NCBI RefSeq assembly: GCF_003105155.1
Contig: NZ_QETK01000045.1
Coordinates: 1 to 35,433 of the forward strand
Direction of reading: 5' to 3'
Source: Pseudomonas sp. SDI
GTDB lineage: Bacteria; Pseudomonadota; Gammaproteobacteria; Pseudomonadales; Pseudomonadaceae
Length of the DNA stretch: 35,433 bases
Part shown: positions 32,366 through 35,433 of the stretch, in pieces
Numbering within the stretch: the stretch's first letter is position 1
Layout: each line of letters opens with the position of its first letter
Notes under the pieces: model-generated
Seen by the model: only the letters and a program-made list of their open reading frames with translations
What the model was told of the DNA's origin: nothing
Database searches by the model: none
Position numbers and translations under genes: made by a program

Positions 32366-33153
32366 CAAGCCACCTGCGAAACGGAATTCTGCGTCAGCAG
32401 ATGTTTGAGCAACGCCCGGTACGCTACCAGGCCACGGCTTTTGCTATCGAACTGCGACGGCGTCAACCCGGCCCGACTGGCGTCGCGCAGGCGCGTATCG
32501 ATCGGGATGTAACCCTGCCAGATGTTGTCCGGGTAGGCGTCGCGCAGCACCCGCAGGGTGCCCATCGAGGCCTGGGTACGGCGGTCGAACAGGGTGGGCA
32601 CGATATGGTACGGCAAGGCCTGCTTGCGCGAGCGGTTGACCATCGCCAGGGTACTGACCATGCGCTCCAGGCCCTTCACGGCCAGGTACTCGGTCTGCAC
32701 CGGAATCACCAGTTGCTGGCTGGCGGCCAGGGCGTTGACCATCAGCACGCCGAGCAACGGTGGGCTGTCGATGATCGCGTAGTCGAAATCCTGCCAGAGC
32801 TGCGCCAGACTCTTGGCGATCACCAGGCCAAGGCCACTCTGCCCCGGCGACTGACGCTCAAGCACGGCCAGCGCGGTGCTCGACGGCAGCAGCGAGATCT
32901 TCTCGTCGCTGGTCGGCAGCAGCAACTGGCCCGGCAGGCCTTCCGGTACGCTGCCCTTGTGCAGGAACAGATCGAAGCTGCTGTGCTCCAGGGTGTCGGG
33001 ATTATGCCCGAAATAGCTGGTCATCGACCCATGCGGGTCGAGGTCGACAACGACCACGCGCTTGCCCGCCTCGGCCAGCAAACCGGCCAGGGCGATGGAA
33101 GTGGTGGTTTTGCCAACCCCACCTTTTTGATTGGCTACTGCCCAGACTCTCAT
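32365..33153 (-). CDS. parC: ParA-family ATPase ParC (polar chemotaxis)
   Basis: This 262-aa cytoplasmic Walker-type ATPase has the deviant P-loop KGGVGKTT (residues 10-17), a VVVVDLDPHGSMTSYF block and YAIIDSPPLLGVL. ParA-like proteins here place chemotaxis clusters at the pole and distribute them at division. The gene is followed by ParP, its partner, and preceded by motD. Chromosome ParA (soj) is excluded by the context and the absence of parB. Confidence 0.93.
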   Translation of the reverse strand: MRVWAVANQKGGVGKTTTSIALAGLLAEAGKRVVVVDLDPHGSMTSYFGHNPDTLEHSSFDLFLHKGSVPEGLPGQLLLPTSDEKISLLPSSTALAVLERQSPGQSGLGLVIAKSLAQLWQDFDYAIIDSPPLLGVLMVNALAASQQLVIPVQTEYLAVKGLERMVSTLAMVNRSRKQALPYHIVPTLFDRRTQASMGTLRVLRDAYPDNIWQGYIPIDTRLRDASRAGLTPSQFDSKSRGLVAYRALLKHLLTQNSVSQVA

Positions 33154-33198
33154 TAGCGCTGCTTCCTCCCGGTCGGGCGATGATCGCGCCGGGATCGA

Positions 33199-34086
33199 TT
33201 AAAAGGTCGGCGACGGAGAATTGACGGGATTGCGCCCGGCCGTCGGTGATACCGCTGGCGGTGCAGTTTGTGTGCCAGCCCGCTTCAGCGCCGCATCCGG
33301 TTTCGCGTTGGCACTGCCGGTGCCGGTCAGGCTGCGGCGCACTTCAAGGTTCCGCGAAATCACCAGGACCACCCGCCGGTTGCGCGCGCGCCCTTCGGCG
33401 CTGTCGTTGCCGGCAATCGGCTGGAACTCGCCATAGCCGACCGAGGCCATCCGCGCCGGGTTCACCCCTTCCATCGCCAGCAGGCGGACAATACTCGCCG
33501 CGCGCGCCGAGGACAGCTCCCAGTTGGTCGGGTACTGCGCCGTACGAATCGGCAAGTCGTCGGTGAAGCCTTCCACGTGCACCGGGTTGGCGAACGGCTT
33601 GAGGATCTTCGCCACCTTCTCGATGATGTTGAACGCAATGTCGCTGGGCATGGCGTCGCCGCTGCCGAACAGCAGCGAGGAGTTCAGCTCGATCTCGACC
33701 CACAGCTCGTTGCCGCGCACGGTCATCTGGTCGGAACTGATCAGGTCGCCGAAGGCATCGCGCACATCGTCGGTGATGGTCTTCAACGGGTCGACGGCGT
33801 TCTGCGCAAGGCCGGCATCGACCTGCTCGCTGTCCTTGATCAGCGGCTCGGCCGGCTTCACGCTCAGCGGCCGCTCGTCGCCAATAGGGATCGGCCGCAT
33901 GCTCTTCTCGGGGTCGTTGAAGACCCCGATCAGCGCCTGCGAAAGGATCTTGTACTTGCCCTCGTTGATCGAGGAAATCGAATACATGACCACGAAGAAG
34001 GCAAACAGCAAGGTGATGAAGTCGGCGTACGACACCAGCCAGCGTTCGTGGTTTTCATGTTCTTCGGGTTGTCGACGGCGCGCCAT
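33199..34086 (-). CDS. motD: Flagellar stator protein MotD
   Basis: This 295-aa MotB-type stator subunit has an N-terminal helix (residues about 17-40) carrying the proton-accepting Asp, D22, in SYADFITLLFAFFVVMYS. A periplasmic OmpA-like peptidoglycan-binding domain follows (VHVEGFTDDLPI, NWELSSARAASIVRLL, YGEFQPIAGNDSAEGRARNR). The tail is Pro/Ala/Thr-rich and variable. With MotC it forms the second Pseudomonas stator, used for swarming. The ATG lies four bases after the motC stop. Confidence 0.95.
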   Translation of the reverse strand: MARRRQPEEHENHERWLVSYADFITLLFAFFVVMYSISSINEGKYKILSQALIGVFNDPEKSMRPIPIGDERPLSVKPAEPLIKDSEQVDAGLAQNAVDPLKTITDDVRDAFGDLISSDQMTVRGNELWVEIELNSSLLFGSGDAMPSDIAFNIIEKVAKILKPFANPVHVEGFTDDLPIRTAQYPTNWELSSARAASIVRLLAMEGVNPARMASVGYGEFQPIAGNDSAEGRARNRRVVLVISRNLEVRRSLTGTGSANAKPDAALKRAGTQTAPPAVSPTAGRNPVNSPSPTF

Positions 34087-34089
34087 GCG

Positions 34090-34830
34090 TTACTCCATGA
34101 AGCCCTGAAGCTTCAGTTCGATCGAGCGCGGGTTTTCGCCTTCGGCAATCGACAGCAGACCTTCCAGCAGCATTTCCCGGTAGCGCGACTGGCGCAGGGC
34201 AATCGCCTTGAGCTTGTTGGCCACCGGCAACAGGATCAGGTTGGCACTGGCCACACCGTAGATGGTCGCGACGAAGGCCACGGCAATGCCGTTACCCAGC
34301 TGCGACGGATCGGCCAGGTTGCCCATTACGTGGATCAGGCCCATGACCGCACCGATGATGCCGATGGTCGGCGCATAGCCGCCCATGCTCTCGAACACCT
34401 TGGCCGCCTGAATATCGCGGCTTTCCTGGGTGTAGAAATCCACTTCAAGGATGCTGCGGATGGCTTCCGGCTCGGCGCCGTCGACCAGCAGTTGCAAGCC
34501 CTTGCGCGCATACGGATCGGGTTCGGCATCGGCCACCCCTTCCAGGCCCAGCAGGCCCTCCTTGCGTGCGGTGAGGCTCCAGTTGACCACGCGGTCGATA
34601 CCGCCCGGCAGGTCGACGCGCGGTGGGAAAAGAATCCAGCGGGCAATCTGCATGGCCCGCTTGAATGCACTCAGCGGCGACTGCAGCAAGGCTGCCGCCA
34701 GGGTGCCGCCAAGCACGATCAGTGCCGCCGGACCGTTGATCAGCGCCGACAGGTGACCACCCTCAAGGAAGTTGCCGCCAATAATGGCGACAAAGGCCAG
34801 GATGATCCCGATGAGGCTTAACACATCCAT
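34090..34830 (-). CDS. motC: Flagellar stator protein MotC
   Basis: This 246-aa MotA-type proton-channel subunit has four transmembrane helices. Helices 1-2 start with MDVLSLIGIILAFVAIIGG and GPAALIVLGGTLAAAL. Helices 3-4 contain GGYAPTIGIIGAVMGLIHVM and IAVAFVATIYGVASANLILL. The charged cytoplasmic loop between them interacts with the rotor. I chose ATG 34830, which overlaps the cheB TGA by one base (TGATG); a GTG three codons upstream is a less likely start. It pairs with MotD. Confidence 0.95.
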   Translation of the reverse strand: MDVLSLIGIILAFVAIIGGNFLEGGHLSALINGPAALIVLGGTLAAALLQSPLSAFKRAMQIARWILFPPRVDLPGGIDRVVNWSLTARKEGLLGLEGVADAEPDPYARKGLQLLVDGAEPEAIRSILEVDFYTQESRDIQAAKVFESMGGYAPTIGIIGAVMGLIHVMGNLADPSQLGNGIAVAFVATIYGVASANLILLPVANKLKAIALRQSRYREMLLEGLLSIAEGENPRSIELKLQGFME

Positions 34831-35433
34831 CAGACGCACGCCTCGACCAGGTGACGACCGATGTCGTCAAGCCCGTATACCGCGTCGGCCAGGTTGGCTT
34901 TGACGATGGCCATCGGCATGCCGTAGATCACGCAACTGGCTTCATCCTGGGCCCAGACCTGGCTGCCGCCCTGCTTGAGCAGGCGCGCACCCTCGCGGCC
35001 GTCGGCGCCCATGCCGGTCAGCACCACGGCGAGGACCTTGTCGCCATACGACTTGGCCGCCGAACCGAAGGTGATGTCGACGCAGGGCTTGTAGTTCAGG
35101 CGCTCGTCACCCGGCAGGATCTTCACCGTGCCACGCCCGTCGACCATCATCTGCTTGCCGCCAGGGGCCAGCAGGGCCAGGCCCGGACGCAGCACATCAC
35201 CGTCCTCGGCCTCCTTGACACTGATCTTGCACAGCTTGTCGAGGCGCTCGGCGAAAGCTTTGGTGAAGGCCGCCGGCATGTGCTGGATCAGCACGATCGG
35301 CGCCGGGAAGTTCGCGGGCAACTGGGTCAGCACACGCTGCAGGGCCACCGGGCCGCCCGTGGAGGTACCGATGGCGAGCAGTTTGTAGGCCTTGCGCGTC
35401 TTCTCTGGCGAGCCGTGTTCGTCCTCCTCCCCC
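34830..35433 (-). CDS. cheB: Chemotaxis methylesterase CheB, partial (5' end beyond window)
   Basis: Only the C-terminal 200 or so residues are inside the window; the gene continues past the right edge. They comprise an acidic linker (EEDEHGSPEKTRK) and the full methylesterase domain. The catalytic Ser is in GTSTGGP, the His in LIQHMP and the Asp in GMGADGR. The N-terminal receiver domain lies outside. CheB removes methyl groups from, and deamidates, the chemoreceptors when activated by CheA. The stop overlaps the motC start. Confidence 0.96.
   Translation of the reverse strand, partial: GEEDEHGSPEKTRKAYKLLAIGTSTGGPVALQRVLTQLPANFPAPIVLIQHMPAAFTKAFAERLDKLCKISVKEAEDGDVLRPGLALLAPGGKQMMVDGRGTVKILPGDERLNYKPCVDITFGSAAKSYGDKVLAVVLTGMGADGREGARLLKQGGSQVWAQDEASCVIYGMPMAIVKANLADAVYGLDDIGRHLVEACV

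Noticed and set aside
1..35433. CRISPR arrays, tRNA/rRNA genes, insertion sequences, prophage
   Set aside because: I saw no regularly spaced repeats, no tRNA-like cloverleaf, no transposase or integrase motif and no att-like duplications in the window.

Overview
The window is a high-GC gammaproteobacterial chromosome segment that I assign to Pseudomonas. The grounds are gene order: a cheB-motC-motD-parC-parP-cheW-DUF2802 block next to a FliK-like/FlhB-like pair and a complete ccmABCDEFGHI operon. A REP-like palindrome at the left edge also has the typical Pseudomonas core. I see no rRNA, tRNA, CRISPR array or insertion sequence.

Left part (1-9.8 kb), mainly transport and metal handling. It holds a urea transporter, a voltage-gated K+ channel-like protein with a C-terminal zinc-ribbon-like tail, and a sulfate-binding protein with its own promoter and a dyad. 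Next come three co-directional genes that look like a metal or siderophore uptake module: a DUF2946-like small membrane protein, a TonB-dependent receptor and a PepSY membrane reductase-like protein. A class I rRNA-type methyltransferase follows. An EamA exporter is divergent from an Lrp/AsnC regulator, and an 11-bp perfect inverted repeat lies between them.

Accessory operon (9.9-14.9 kb). Four tightly packed genes encode a close PrpD homologue (2-methylcitrate dehydratase/MmgE-PrpD family), a divergent GAPDH-fold dehydrogenase with a candidate catalytic Cys, an APH/protein-kinase-fold protein whose catalytic Asp is replaced by Asn, and a DHA2-type MFS exporter. A terminator- or attenuator-like hairpin sits just upstream of the first start codon. 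None of the usual prp partners (prpB, prpC, acnF-type genes) is present. I regard this as the best candidate for an undescribed small-molecule pathway; its product cannot be read from the sequence.

Middle (14.9-18.5 kb), on the minus strand. It holds an exported histidine phosphatase, two lipoproteins of similar architecture, an FKBP-type prolyl isomerase, a GFA-family protein and a proline-rich lipoprotein 11 bp behind ccmI.

Right part (18.5-35.4 kb). The cytochrome c maturation operon runs on the minus strand with mostly 4-bp start/stop overlaps; ccmD (58 aa) is included. Divergent from ccmA are a FliK-like protein and a FlhB C-terminal-domain homologue. After them comes a 928-aa toxin-like protein with a DUF6543-like N-terminal part and a C-terminal GT-A glycosyltransferase domain of the large clostridial toxin type. 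The chemotaxis/motility block then runs on the minus strand to the right edge, where cheB is cut within its gene, leaving only the methylesterase domain and part of the linker.
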